This document shows positions 23,892 through 34,616 of a stretch of DNA of 64,000 nt, piece after piece. A program made the position numbers and the translations under genes. The DNA is from Megamerina dolium. Lineage: Eukaryota; Arthropoda; Insecta; Diptera; Megamerinidae. Numbering within the stretch: the first letter of the stretch is position 1; every line of letters starts with the position of its first letter. Where the stretch lies: assembly GCA_963854835.1 (NCBI GenBank), contig OY978525.1, positions 108,570,917-108,634,916 of the forward strand. Reading direction: 5' to 3'. The notes under the pieces are model-generated. The model was not told where the DNA came from. It made no database searches and saw only the letters and a program-made list of their open reading frames with translations.

Positions 23892-25107
23892 GTGCCCGAC
23901 CTAACAGAGAAAACACAACAAATTTGGGAGATTTTTTCTTTATTTTTCCTCAACATAATCTACTTTTAACTCTATACACTTTTCCCTGCGATATTCTATA
24001 GCTATCGATACCGTGTTTATAGTATGAACTGTCTAGCTCATTAAAATAGCCATCTATCGCAGACTTCACCTCTTCATTGTTTGCAAATTTTCTACCACTA
24101 AGCCATTTTTGTCAAATAAGGTGCATGATGAAGCAATTCGAGCTTTAACTCATTGATTTTGGCCATCGCAATAGCGGATGTGTGAACTGGTGCATTGTGT
24201 TGATGAAATAACACATTCTTTATCGCCAAATGCGGCCTTTTTTCTGTAATTTCATCACTTAAATGCTACAACAAATTAGCATAATACTCGCCTTGTTGAT
24301 TGTTTTTCCTTTTTGAAGATAATCAATAAAAATTATCCCACGTGCATCCCAAAAAAACAGACGTCATAACCTTGCCTTGTCTTCGCCTTCTTTGGACACG
24401 ATTCTCCCCTTTCAGTCCACACCTATTTGACTGCTCCTTTGTCTCAGGTGTAAAGTGGTGGACCCATATCTCATCCATGGTTACGAATCGACGCAAAAAT
24501 TCGGCTATGTTACTGTGAAACAAAGCATCTTCATCTACAGAAACATCTTCACGACGTAGTTTTTGTGAGGAAACACGGCACCCATCTTGTACACAGCTGT
24601 TTCATCTCCAAATTTTCGATCAATATACAATGTAGAGTACTTTTTGAAATGCCTGTAATTTCACCTAGCTCACACAACTTCAGCCGGCGATCATCTAATA
24701 CCATTTTGTTGATATTCTTAACCGTTTCTGGTGTGGCCACCTCAATTGGTTGACCACTACAGTGTTCGTCTTGGCAGCTCGTACGACCTCGTTTAAACTC
24801 TGCCACCCAATATTTTATGATCGTAAATGAAGGAGCAGACTCCACCAGAATAGAATCTAGTTCGGCTTGAATATTCGTTGGACTAAGACCTTTCAAATGA
24901 AAGTATTGAATTACAAAACGGTGACCAATTGTTTTACATGTTTACAAATTCACTGAGGTCGTTAACTTTCGATGGCTATAAAAAAATACTAAACAACGTA
25001 ACGCCTTGAAACTTAAAACATATGTTTTATAAGGTTGCCACTTTTCACCAAAGTGTTTTTTTTTTTTCAAACTACTTCCGCCATCTATATGTCAGATCGG
25101 GTAGTTC
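23892..25107 (-). mobile_element. mariner element, inactive, minus strand
   Basis: The left end reads GTGCCCGACCTAACA, and the right end on the minus strand reads GAACTACCCGATCTGACA; both are preceded by TA (23890-23891 and 25108-25109). The outermost few bases align poorly, so the exact left limit could be off by several bases. Length is 1216 bp, slightly short, matching a small deletion in the gene. The element adjoins LINE-derived sequence on its right side. Confidence 0.75.
23940..24930 (-). pseudogene. mariner transposase lacking two catalytic residues
   Basis: Minus-strand pieces: 'FVIQYFHLKGLSPTNIQAEL' near 24930, 'IKYWVAEFKRGRTSC', 'DDRRLKLCELGEITGISKST' and 'RWVPCFLT' form the paired DNA-binding half (to about 24550). 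'RRFVTMDEIWVHHFTPETKE' near 24490-24430 keeps the first Asp. 'KNVLFHQHNAPVHTSAIAM' near 24215-24160 has His where the second Asp belongs. Just after 'LLHHAPY' the expected DLAPSDYFLF block with the third Asp is gone, and the sequence resumes with 'LTKMA'. The C-terminus 'CIELKVDYVEEK' ends at the stop at 23940-23942. At least one frameshift separates the pieces. It is therefore dead on three independent grounds. Confidence 0.85.
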
Positions 25108-25300
25108 TAGGACCGGTCTCGTAGCTCTTCGACCACAGTCTTAAACAGCCTATTGGGCAAGCCATCAGCATCTGCATTTTTGTTGTCATCTAAACCTTAT
25201 TATATCTATTTTGAATTCATCATAGTCGGCAGGTGAAATATCAACATCACCCTCCGGATTGACCGTGATTGAGGTGATTGAGGTGTTCAGATCAGTTGAA
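25108..25300 (-). pseudogene. fragment of a non-LTR retrotransposon reverse transcriptase (RTE-like)
   Basis: On the minus strand 'GDVDISPADYDEFKIDIIR' is followed, after a frameshift, by 'DDNKNADADGLPNRLFKTVV'. This matches the early reverse-transcriptase block usually read as KNNKAAGADGLPxELFK in LINEs of the RTE type. Only about 60 residues remain. The fragment stops exactly where the mariner at 23892-25107 begins, so the mariner probably inserted at its edge or inside it, but I see no LINE sequence on the mariner's far side. Confidence 0.65.
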
Positions 25301-26924
25301 CAATTTTTTGAAGAATTTTAATAACTCATTGCAAATATTATCTATTTACTTAATAATCTAGTTAAATTGCAATAATTTGATAATCGTAATAATATAGTGA
25401 AAAGCCAAAATGATTACACAATAGTTGATGATGATGACTTCAAAGAACGATGATCAAATCAATAGCAAAAAAAATATGCAAAAAAAAAATGAATGCAAAT
25501 GAATGAAATGCAAATTGATATAAAACTGAATAGACAAGTAAACAATAATCATCATTAATTTCATTCAATAACCATCAATGTTAATCATTTTTTTATACGC
25601 TTACACATATTTTATAATTTGGGATTTATTTAAAAAAAATATAATTAATGAAAATTAATTAAAATTCTAATGGCGTACATACTTAAAAATCATGTTTTTT
25701 TTTTTTTTAAATTGTATTGTTCATTTTCCCACGAGTCCTGCACTCTTTCTCTCTCTCTCTCTCTCTCTTCTTCACTACTTTAGGTAAATCAATTTAGCAG
25801 CAATTAAAAAATTTTCAAATAGATATTTTGTTGGCATATGAAAAACACATTCAGCTGGAAAAGCTAAATAATTCATTTCAATTCATTTGCATATTTATTA
25901 TGAAATAAACGTAAATACAAGCAATATAATAACATTGTTAATTATTATTAAATCTATTTACAAATATTATTCTAATTTAATTACATGTAATTGGAAAGTT
26001 ATTTTATGCACTATTTAACATTAATGTTGTTCTCTTTTTTCGCCGCCTATCATTTAAATATTTAGAAATGTAATTATTCATGTATTTAAACTTATTCAAA
26101 TTCAGTCATTCATGTATTCCATTGAATATGAGAATTTGTATGTAAATATATTGTATACCATTGATGCATAATTTAAATTTTCAAAATTCCAAATGGATTA
26201 TTTATTTTTGATAAATATTATATTTATCTTTTTCCTCTTCATAAATCTTTTTATTAAAGCATTAAATCATTATGGTTTAAATTAAAAATTAAATTTGTCT
26301 AATTTTAGGCTTATAAAAATTTATTGTAACTACATTTCGTACTGTTAAAATATTCAGATTTATTATAAAATATTTTACAACTATTTATGCTTCAATTCAT
26401 ACTTTTCTCATCGAAATGACAAATCAGCTGAGTAAAGACAGATCCAAGAAGCATTAATTTTTTAAATCAGCCGCAAAAGGAAATGTTCATATATATTTTT
26501 AACCCCATCTACATATATTATGGAACTACATGTATACCGAATGAGTCATGCCAAATAGTATTGAAAAGAACTCTCCCTTCAATATACCACATGCACATAT
26601 GTTTTTTGCCATTATGCAAATATACATACATTTAATATGTGCTAATGTGAGGAAATTATAAATACAACCAACGAACCAAAAAGTATAATTAATTTTACTA
26701 AATTTGCCTATTTACATATGTACAATTTTAAATATATACACAAAAATTGCCCTATGGCCGGTCAAAGTCGACTTTATAATATCTTTCTTTTGTGAACCAA
26801 AAAATTATAAAAAAAAAAACCTTCAAATGTTTGTGATCATAAGTAAATAAAATATTTGTTTTAAAGACAAATTTGATCAAAATTTTAGTCAGTGAATATG
26901 AGAAAAAATTTGTTTTTCCCTTGT
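25301..26924. other. AT-rich non-coding DNA
   Basis: No gene is supported. A (CT)n run lies at 25745-25768 and a T run near 25694-25707. Confidence 0.5.
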
Positions 26925-27690
26925 TCACTCCTGTCGGGAGCATAGGGCCTCAACACAAGACTCTTCCAATCGTACACGATTCTGTGCTGTTATTTTTGAC
27001 GCCGTCCCATGTTGTGTTGACATCAGCTAGCTCGCGCAATATCGACCTACTCTAAGTATTTTTTGGCCAACCGAGACCTCTGCTTCCTTGCGGGTTTCAG
27101 TCTAGTGTCATTTTTGTAATGCTATCTGACGGTTTTCTTAGCGTGTGATCTATCCATCGCCACTTTTTATTTTTGATTTTCCACAGGACTGGTTCTTCAT
27201 TCGTTAGTCTCCACAGCGCATCATTGGCCATTCTATTCTACAGATGATGCGGAGGCATCTGTTGACGAAAGTTTGTAGCTTTTGTGTGATGGTGGTTAGA
27301 GATCAGCCAGGTTTTTCTCTTTCGTACAACAATACTGACTTCACACATAAGCTTGGAGATACACGAGCTCGCCCACAATGCATGCAGTTGCCCGAACGCG
27401 GCTCTTGCTTTGTTTAACCAACAGTTGACATCTTGATAGCAGGTAACATAAGTTTTCAACAAATTCCACCGGGCATCCGTCGACCATTATATGACTTGCG
27501 TTTTTTATGATTGACTCTCATGGCCTTGGTCTTGGCTATGTTGACCTCCAGTCCGACAGTACGTGCCAGCGAAGTTTGTGCGAGAAGAGGCAGATGTCAT
27601 CGGCAAAGTCCAAGTCCTCCAGCTGTCTGCTAAAATTCCAAACGATGGCTCTCTTGTAAGATCAGATGAGGGGCAAGAGAGAAATAGTTT
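26925..27690 (-). pseudogene. 3' part of an RTE-like non-LTR retrotransposon
   Basis: Minus-strand reading gives 'RQLEDLDFADDICLFSHKL' (27640-27580) with the FADD catalytic box of reverse transcriptases. It continues with 'MVDGCPVEFVENLCYL', 'KARAAFGQLHALWASSCIS', then 'ANDALWRLTNEEPVLWKIK' and 'KWRWIDHTLRKPSDSITK' (27235-27110), 'GSRGLGWPKN' and finally 'MLPTGVNKGK' near 26930. The block order and the KWRWIGHTLRK-type tail are what I expect of RTE-like LINEs of insects. Stops and frameshifts are frequent. The 5' end is missing beyond the FADD box. The element would have copied itself through an RNA; this copy is a dead, 5'-truncated insertion. Confidence 0.8.
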
Positions 27691-28764
27691 CACAAAATAG
27701 TAAATGAAAAAAGCCTTTGGAACTGGCTTTACTTTTCATACTTTTGTATGAAATCATAGGCGTGATATGCCAATTTCGCAATAAATTCTAAAGCATCAAA
27801 ATGTTTACTCTCAAATAAATTTTGGCTAGCTCAGAGCCATTTTTAAGGAAAATATAATGGCAACATTGAGCTTAGTCTGGACTCTGGAGTCGATGTGGAT
27901 CATGAATACTTCTTTCAAGTGATTACAAATATCTTACCAAAATAAATATGCCCTATTAATTGTGTGCAGAGTATAAAAGAAAGGGGGAAATTGCAAAAAA
28001 CACCACAATTGCAATAAAAGTATATAAGAAACAAAAAGTTGCAGTAACAACAGAGAAAGAACAGCATTTTATATAAGTATGTGTGTATGTGTAGGTACTA
28101 AAATAGCGCTAAATAAAAGGAAGGAGGCACATTTTTCATATTCCCTTTTTGATTCTGTGCTTCTACTTGTTTTGAGTAAATGTAAAAAATTATAGTAAAA
28201 TGAAGTGAGGACATATAGTACATCAGTCAAAAAAAAATATTAAAAAAATACACAACTTATGCAAAGACAAAGATAGCAATTTTACAAAGCGAAAAATTAA
28301 AAAGCAAATATACAAAAAAAAAGGAAAAAAAAAGTTTAAAATAAACATACAAATGCAAAAAAACAACAAAAATAGCAAACAACATTTGCAATTAATCAAG
28401 TCATATATAATAATAGCATATAATTTATGTACTCAAGTGCATTTTGTGGGCGAACAATTATTACTTACAATATGTCCATGTACGTATGAGTATTGTATTC
28501 ATTATATATGGAGTAGCTAGCTAGCTATTGAATGCAACAACAAAGGCTAAAGGAGACCTTCAAAATGAAACATATGTTTTGTGATGGCTTAGTACATTTA
28601 TAGAATCAAATGTATTTGCTTGATAAACATACTTCTATAATGTTGCCATATGGATGATATTTAATATATAAAAATTTGTGGAGTATTTTCAAAATTTTTT
28701 CTAGAGAAAGTTGTTAAAAAAAATTACATTTTCATACGAGAGCATTTTTTGTGGCATATCTAAG
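27691..28764. other. AT-rich non-coding DNA
   Basis: No gene is supported. Long A-rich runs lie around 28220-28370. Confidence 0.5.
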
Positions 28765-30397
28765 ATATTGCATTGGTCATTGACGAGCTTTTACAAACTC
28801 TCGATGATCTCGTATACGAAATTCAGGGCTTTGCAGATGACGTAATAATTATGGTCAGAAGCAAATTTGACTCTAACATAACTGAGCGCATCTAACTAGC
28901 TCTTGACATCACACAAGACTGGTGTCAAGAGAAGAACTTTCGATAAATCTTGAAGTTAGGTGAAACAGAACTAACACTCTCTGAGGAGATGAAATATTTG
29001 GGAGTAATCCTGGATAAAACTCTTACTTGGAACAACCATTTATCATACATCACGAACAAAGACCTGAGGGCTACCTTCGCTTGCCAAAGGCTGTATGGTA
29101 AAACATGGGGACTACGACCTAAAATGATGGCGTGGTCTTACAAAACTGTAATAGCACCAATGATCCCCTATGCCTCTCTGGCATGGTGGTCCAAGGTAAA
29201 TCAAATTAGGACTCAGATGATCCTTAACAAGATTCATCGAATAGCCTGTCTGAGCGTAACGGGAGCGTTGAGAACTAGCCCCACAGCAGCTTTAGAAGTA
29301 ATCACAGGTCTCAATCTTCTACACCTTGTGGTTAAGAGGACATCAGCCAGTGCAAAGGCTTCCGAACTCTATTCACCTGAATGAAGGTAACCCAAAAGGG
29401 CACATTAAGATTCTAGACGTAATCTGGAATTCACCGTGCCTAACGGTCTTTAACAGGATGGATAAAAAATTTATATTCTCCAAACTCTTCGAAGTGATCA
29501 TTCATGATCGCTCAGCGTGGAGAAACAACGAAATATTTCTAGAACAGGGCTCACAGCTATGGTACACTGATGAGTCCAAAATGGAAGATGGCAGTGCTGG
29601 AGCTGGAATTGTAGGACCAAATTTCCGGAAGGCAATTGCAATGGGAAAAATAGCTTCCATTTTTTAGGCGGAGGTCCACGCCTTAGAGCTATCTGTCTAC
29701 GTAGGGGCACTCGAGGAACCAACATATGCTTTCTTTCAGACAGTTGGGCAGCTCTAAAATCACTAACGTATTTCTCGTTCCAATCTAAATTGGTCTGGGA
29801 ATATTTTGAACTCCTCAATACCTAAGCAAAGAGGAACTCTGTGACTCTAATATGGATACCGGGACACGAGAGGCATGCAGGAAATGAAATGGCAGATTTA
29901 CTTACCAAAAAGGGCGCAGGCACTCCTTTCATATGCCCATAACCCTTCTGCGGTGTAAACAGTAGCTTCATGAACAACTTAATATGCAAAAAAAAGTAGT
30001 CTAACCGATCACTGGACAGCCCAAACAGGCATGCGGTAGTCGAAAAGATTCATTGATCCTGAACATATTAAGGTAGATACTATCTTAAACCTCAGCAGAA
30101 AAGACATCAAGCTGTATGGGTGTGGTAAACAATGATCTCTGTCGACTCTATCTTGAAGAGCAGGAAACAGCAGAACACGTTCTTTGCAATTGCCCAGCTG
30201 TGGCTAAACGCAGTCTAAACTACCTAGGCAACGGATTCATAGTTCCCAGGGACCTGGTTAAAATCAATCCCACAGCAGTGACAAGATTTTTAAATAGCCT
30301 TGAGATCTGCTAGTTAGGGAATAAGACTAACTGATAGTTAGGGAAAAGACCTTCAGGTCGCGGTGCTTCATAGCCTTAATAATAATAAAAAAAAAAG
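28765..30397 (+). pseudogene. 5'-truncated non-LTR retrotransposon with RNase H domain (I/LOA-like)
   Basis: In order: reverse transcriptase catalytic box 'EIQGFADDVIIMVRS' near 28830-28860; 'LSEEMKYLGVILDKTLTWNN' with 'HLSYITNK' (28977-29060); 'IPYASLAWWSK'; then an RNase H domain with 'WYTDESKMEDGSAGAGIVGP' (29562-29620), 'AEVHALELSV' (29668-29697), 'LSDSWAALKSL' (29730-29765) and 'VTLIWIPGHERHAGNEMADL' (29840-29905). It ends with 'LCRLYLEEQETAEHVLCNCP' (30138-30197), a Cys/His cluster. The acidic residues expected in the RNase H site (TDxS, AE, SDS, NExAD) are all legible, though frameshifts and stops separate them. The 3' end is followed by (TAA)n and an A tail (30378-30397), as for LINEs of the I/LOA group. 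The 5' part, with gag and endonuclease, is missing. Confidence 0.85.
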
Positions 30398-33300
30398 ATG
30401 TTGCATCCAAAAGGAATGTCTAAAACTATATTCTTGTGAAGTTCATTTAATTTAAACATTGACAACGACTCAAAATAGTTTAATCCGCTTGTGAAATCCC
30501 TAAAAATTTCCATTTGAAAATAAAAATCACCTTAAAAAGTGTTGAAACAGATCGCTTAATCAGTTTGCAAATCCTGTTTAGGGTACTCTAGGTAACTGGC
30601 ATAATTCACAATTTTATATAATTTTAATATTCTTTACAAAGATTATTTTTTTGAGAAAAAATTTCACTTACTATAATATACATCTAATAAATCAGTTAGT
30701 TCAAATACTCAAAATCGAATCCTGAATATTATGAATGTACAAATCTCTGGCAACACTATTTAAAAATAGCAAAATTATCGATTATCCTCATTGTACTTGA
30801 CTACAGACAATATATTAATGCAACATTGTATTTTAAGAATTATACTCGTAATCATATGCAAATACTCGTAACAATAAACACAACACGCGCGCACACAGAA
30901 AACGTGCGTTTCTTCCATCGACAATGAAATGTTTATTTTACTCTTGTTCACGCGTCTTTCTTAAAATTTCTATTTATTTATTTTTATTTATTATTTTTTT
31001 TTTTTTTTGTGTTTTATGAGTATGTATGGCATATTGAATGTTACTTTTTCTTTTTGTATTTTCCTCTTACCCACTGGCGCTGCTTGTTCGTCTCTTTAGA
31101 AAATTCAAATTTCAACGCTGCAATTAAACATTTCTTTTGACGCCTCTTGAATTTACTTTTTTTTTTGCTTTTCCTTTTTATTTGGTTTGATTTTTCTATT
31201 TTGTTTTTTATTTTATTAACATTTTTATGAAAAACCAACAATAGCCTGCTGTGTGTTGCTATTTACTAGATGTGTTGAATATGATTATTGTTGTTATAGC
31301 TGTTATTATTATTATTATAATTATTGTTATTATTTTTATTTATTAATTTTTTTTTATTACAATAGAATATAATGACTGACTAATGTTTGGTGCGTAGCTT
31401 CATTTGTATGTATTCTTTACAGCTTGCATATTATTTGTTACTTCTACTGATGCTCCTTCTTCAATCGAATTCAATGTTTTTGCATTGAAATGACTTAAAT
31501 GCTAAAAATATCTGAAACAAATCAACAATAATAATTAAAGAAAATAAGAAACATTGAAAATTGTAATATTATTCTAGTTGATGGTTAATGGTTGATGCCT
31601 CATATACACGCATTCACTCATACTCTGGTTCAGAAGTAAATTTTAAATGAAAACAATTTTTTAATGAATTTTTTGTTTTGTTTTTTCCTTTCTTGGTTTT
31701 ACTAAGAAAAAATTGTTTTCGCTGTTTTTTTCATAAAGAAAGAAAACATCAGCAATATGTTGTAGCAATTTGTATATGCATTCATACATTCAAATGTGCT
31801 CGTATGCGAGTATAGCATTGCTGTATGATAATGCAGTCATTCTGACTGAATGGAAATATTGCGAAAAGAAACGAACGACTGATAATTGGGCAATTTTTTA
31901 TGTCAAAAAATAAATTACAGTTTACACTCAACAAAACAGTCATTTTAATCTGATTGTACTAATAGAAAATTATTAAAAATATACTTTGCAGATTTTTAAA
32001 ATTATTTTAATTTATTTCTATTACTTTTAGTGTATAAGGGACTACGATAAATAAGATAAAATCCAATTACGTTCATTCACGTTCACATCATGACTGCATT
32101 CTCATATCTACATAATAATGAAATCTAGCATATATTATAACAAATTTAATCTACATAAGAAGAAAATAATGAAAAATGTCATTTAGAACCTTAAGATCAT
32201 AGTTATCAAAAGTCAATTTGTAGAAATCATACACTTTAACATGCACTCGATCATCATAAATCAGTTCTCCTCAATGTTGCCGACCAGCTTTAGCAACATG
32301 AGACTTTCATCGATCAAGGGTTAATGCAATTAAGTTCTAAATCTGCAACTCATACAATAATATTTTCTCTTCCTTATAACAAAGGCAGAGTATTTCATAT
32401 ATTCATAAAATAAAGAAGAAGAATCAAGTGAATGCAATCATTTTTTTCAAGTCAACTTACCAGAATTCTCAAATGAATGCAATCTTTAATAGCTCTGATA
32501 AATAAAGAAGAGTAATAAACTGATTGCAATCGTTTTTTTTTTTTCAAGTCAATTGTCTATAGTTCTCAAATGAATGCAATCTTTAATAGCTATGATAATT
32601 ACTATATTGTATATACTTTATTATTGAATTTTTTTGTCCAATTTCTATTTTTAATCATTTATAATCTTTTCATTCTTATAGCTTCTGTGAGTGCATTTAT
32701 TTATTTTTTGTTTTTTGTATATGCTACATTTTTATGGGCTTCTCATCATTGTGCATAGCATCATGACAAGTGACAAGGTCAATGTAAATTAATTGAAAAT
32801 ATGTGTGGTTTATAGAATATGATTTCTGGAAAATTTTCAAATGAATTTTTTAAATGTAATCTGTGTTTTGTGGTAATTTTATAAATATTTTTTTCGATCG
32901 TTCTTCACATACACACATGTAACTACTAAAAGTTTATTAAATTCAATTTTAAATAAGCTCCACTGAGATGAAATATCATACCAATAGGTATATATTTTCC
33001 TATTTTGTTCAAATATATTTTACAAATTAGACATGAGTAATGAATTAGTTCAAATTAAGTCAGATATGTCACACCAACGTACATATATGGCCAATGTTTC
33101 TAATAGTTTAATGACCTTCTATGAAATAATCTAATGTTCCAAATATGTATATAAATACTTACAAGTACAATAGATAAGACAAAAAAAAAAAAACAAAAAC
33201 AAAAAGTAACTATATATACAATAAGTGGTACATTTACCTACATGAAATTGAAAGTTATTATTGTTCGCCTAGGCAATTTGTTAGGTCACAAAAAAATAGA

Positions 33301-34616
33301 GTTATTGTCATACGCTGTGAACTCTTTGTGTGGTAACAAATTTTATTTTATTATTGTTTCGTATTTGGGTTAAACTAATTGTTAAATTTCACCTACATAA
33401 ATACGGTGTTGGTTTCAATTTGTTTTGCTGCAGAGGCCAACGACGTAACATAGACAAAAAAAAAAAAAAAACTAAATAATAAATTTAAACTTAAGTCATT
33501 AGCTACGTAATTATCATAATATTCATGCTACATGTATGAGTCTCTGTACCTATTATAATATTATATATTATATATAGTACCTACATACATTGTTTATTGT
33601 TGATATGATGTGAAGTGAACTTAAGTGCCGATGATGAGTTGTCAGTCAGACAGTCAGTCATTCAGTCAGTCAGTCAGTTAGTCGCTCAATGGACGCTGTG
33701 CGGTTTTAATAACAATCGTTTAATTAACTTCACGCACAACAAACATTTACTGCAGTGTACACATGTGATACATACATCTATGTATAGCAACATATGTACC
33801 TAAACAAATACAAGTGTATACACAAATTGTTTAAACAATTGCAAATTATACAATAAACATATGTGGTATTCTTTTGAGTCATACTTGAAACAATATGTAG
33901 GCGTGAATATAAATTTTTTTCATAATAATTTTACAATATTACTCATACCATTCGAGCGAATAACAATTATTGTCAATTTAATGTGATTAATAATTTTTTG
34001 AAGGCAAATTAAGATGAGTGTAAAAATTTGTTATGAATGAAAATTTTTCCTCTCAATGAAATTCTATGTTAGTTTATAATAAATACTTGACGTTAAATTA
34101 CATGAGAAATATTAGATTTTATGTGTCACATCATATCGATATCATGATATGATATCATAATAGCTATAGCAAAAAAAAAAAAATGGCATCAGTTCGAAAT
34201 CAACTGCTTTTCAATGAATAGAAATTTTCACAAATCCGTCCGACCACTTCTTTTTAGTCTCACACCCACATTTAGAATTTAGATGGAAAATGGATGAATT
34301 TAATACAAGGTAAAGTGTTTCAAAGTTATCGATGAATTATCTAATTTAAAAAATTTTTATTTTTTTAATTGAAAATCAAATCAGCAGTTCTTTATTCAAT
34401 TGTTGTAGTTTTTTTTTTTTTTTATACAATTTCCTTTATATTTATTTTTATATGTATTTTTCTAAATTCTTTAGTAATCTTTGAATTATTTATGTATACG
34501 AGCACTATCCGTAATCACTAAACGTATTACGAATTGGTCATTGAACCCCGTTCACGTCGAGTAACAAAAATATATTTTTAGCTATTAAGTAGCTATACGT
34601 AAGTATTAGCTATCTA
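30398..34616. other. AT-rich non-coding DNA
   Basis: No gene is supported. Contents include AAT/TTA triplets near 31296-31336, a T run at 30992-31007, a (GTCA)n-like run at 33640-33682, and a quasi-palindrome of ATATC/GATAT words at 34131-34157. Open frames here are short and low in complexity. Confidence 0.5.
33640..33682. repeat. (GTCA)n tetranucleotide repeat, imperfect
   Basis: Tandem GTCA units with a few substitutions. They cause the Ser/Val/Gln-rich open frame at 33615-33803, which I do not consider a gene. Confidence 0.85.

Noticed and set aside
28764..30409. Target duplication of the LINE at 28765-30397 (GATATTGCATT versus GATGTTGCATC)
   Set aside because: Two mismatches in eleven AT-rich bases, and the left one lies close to readable coding sequence; not convincing.
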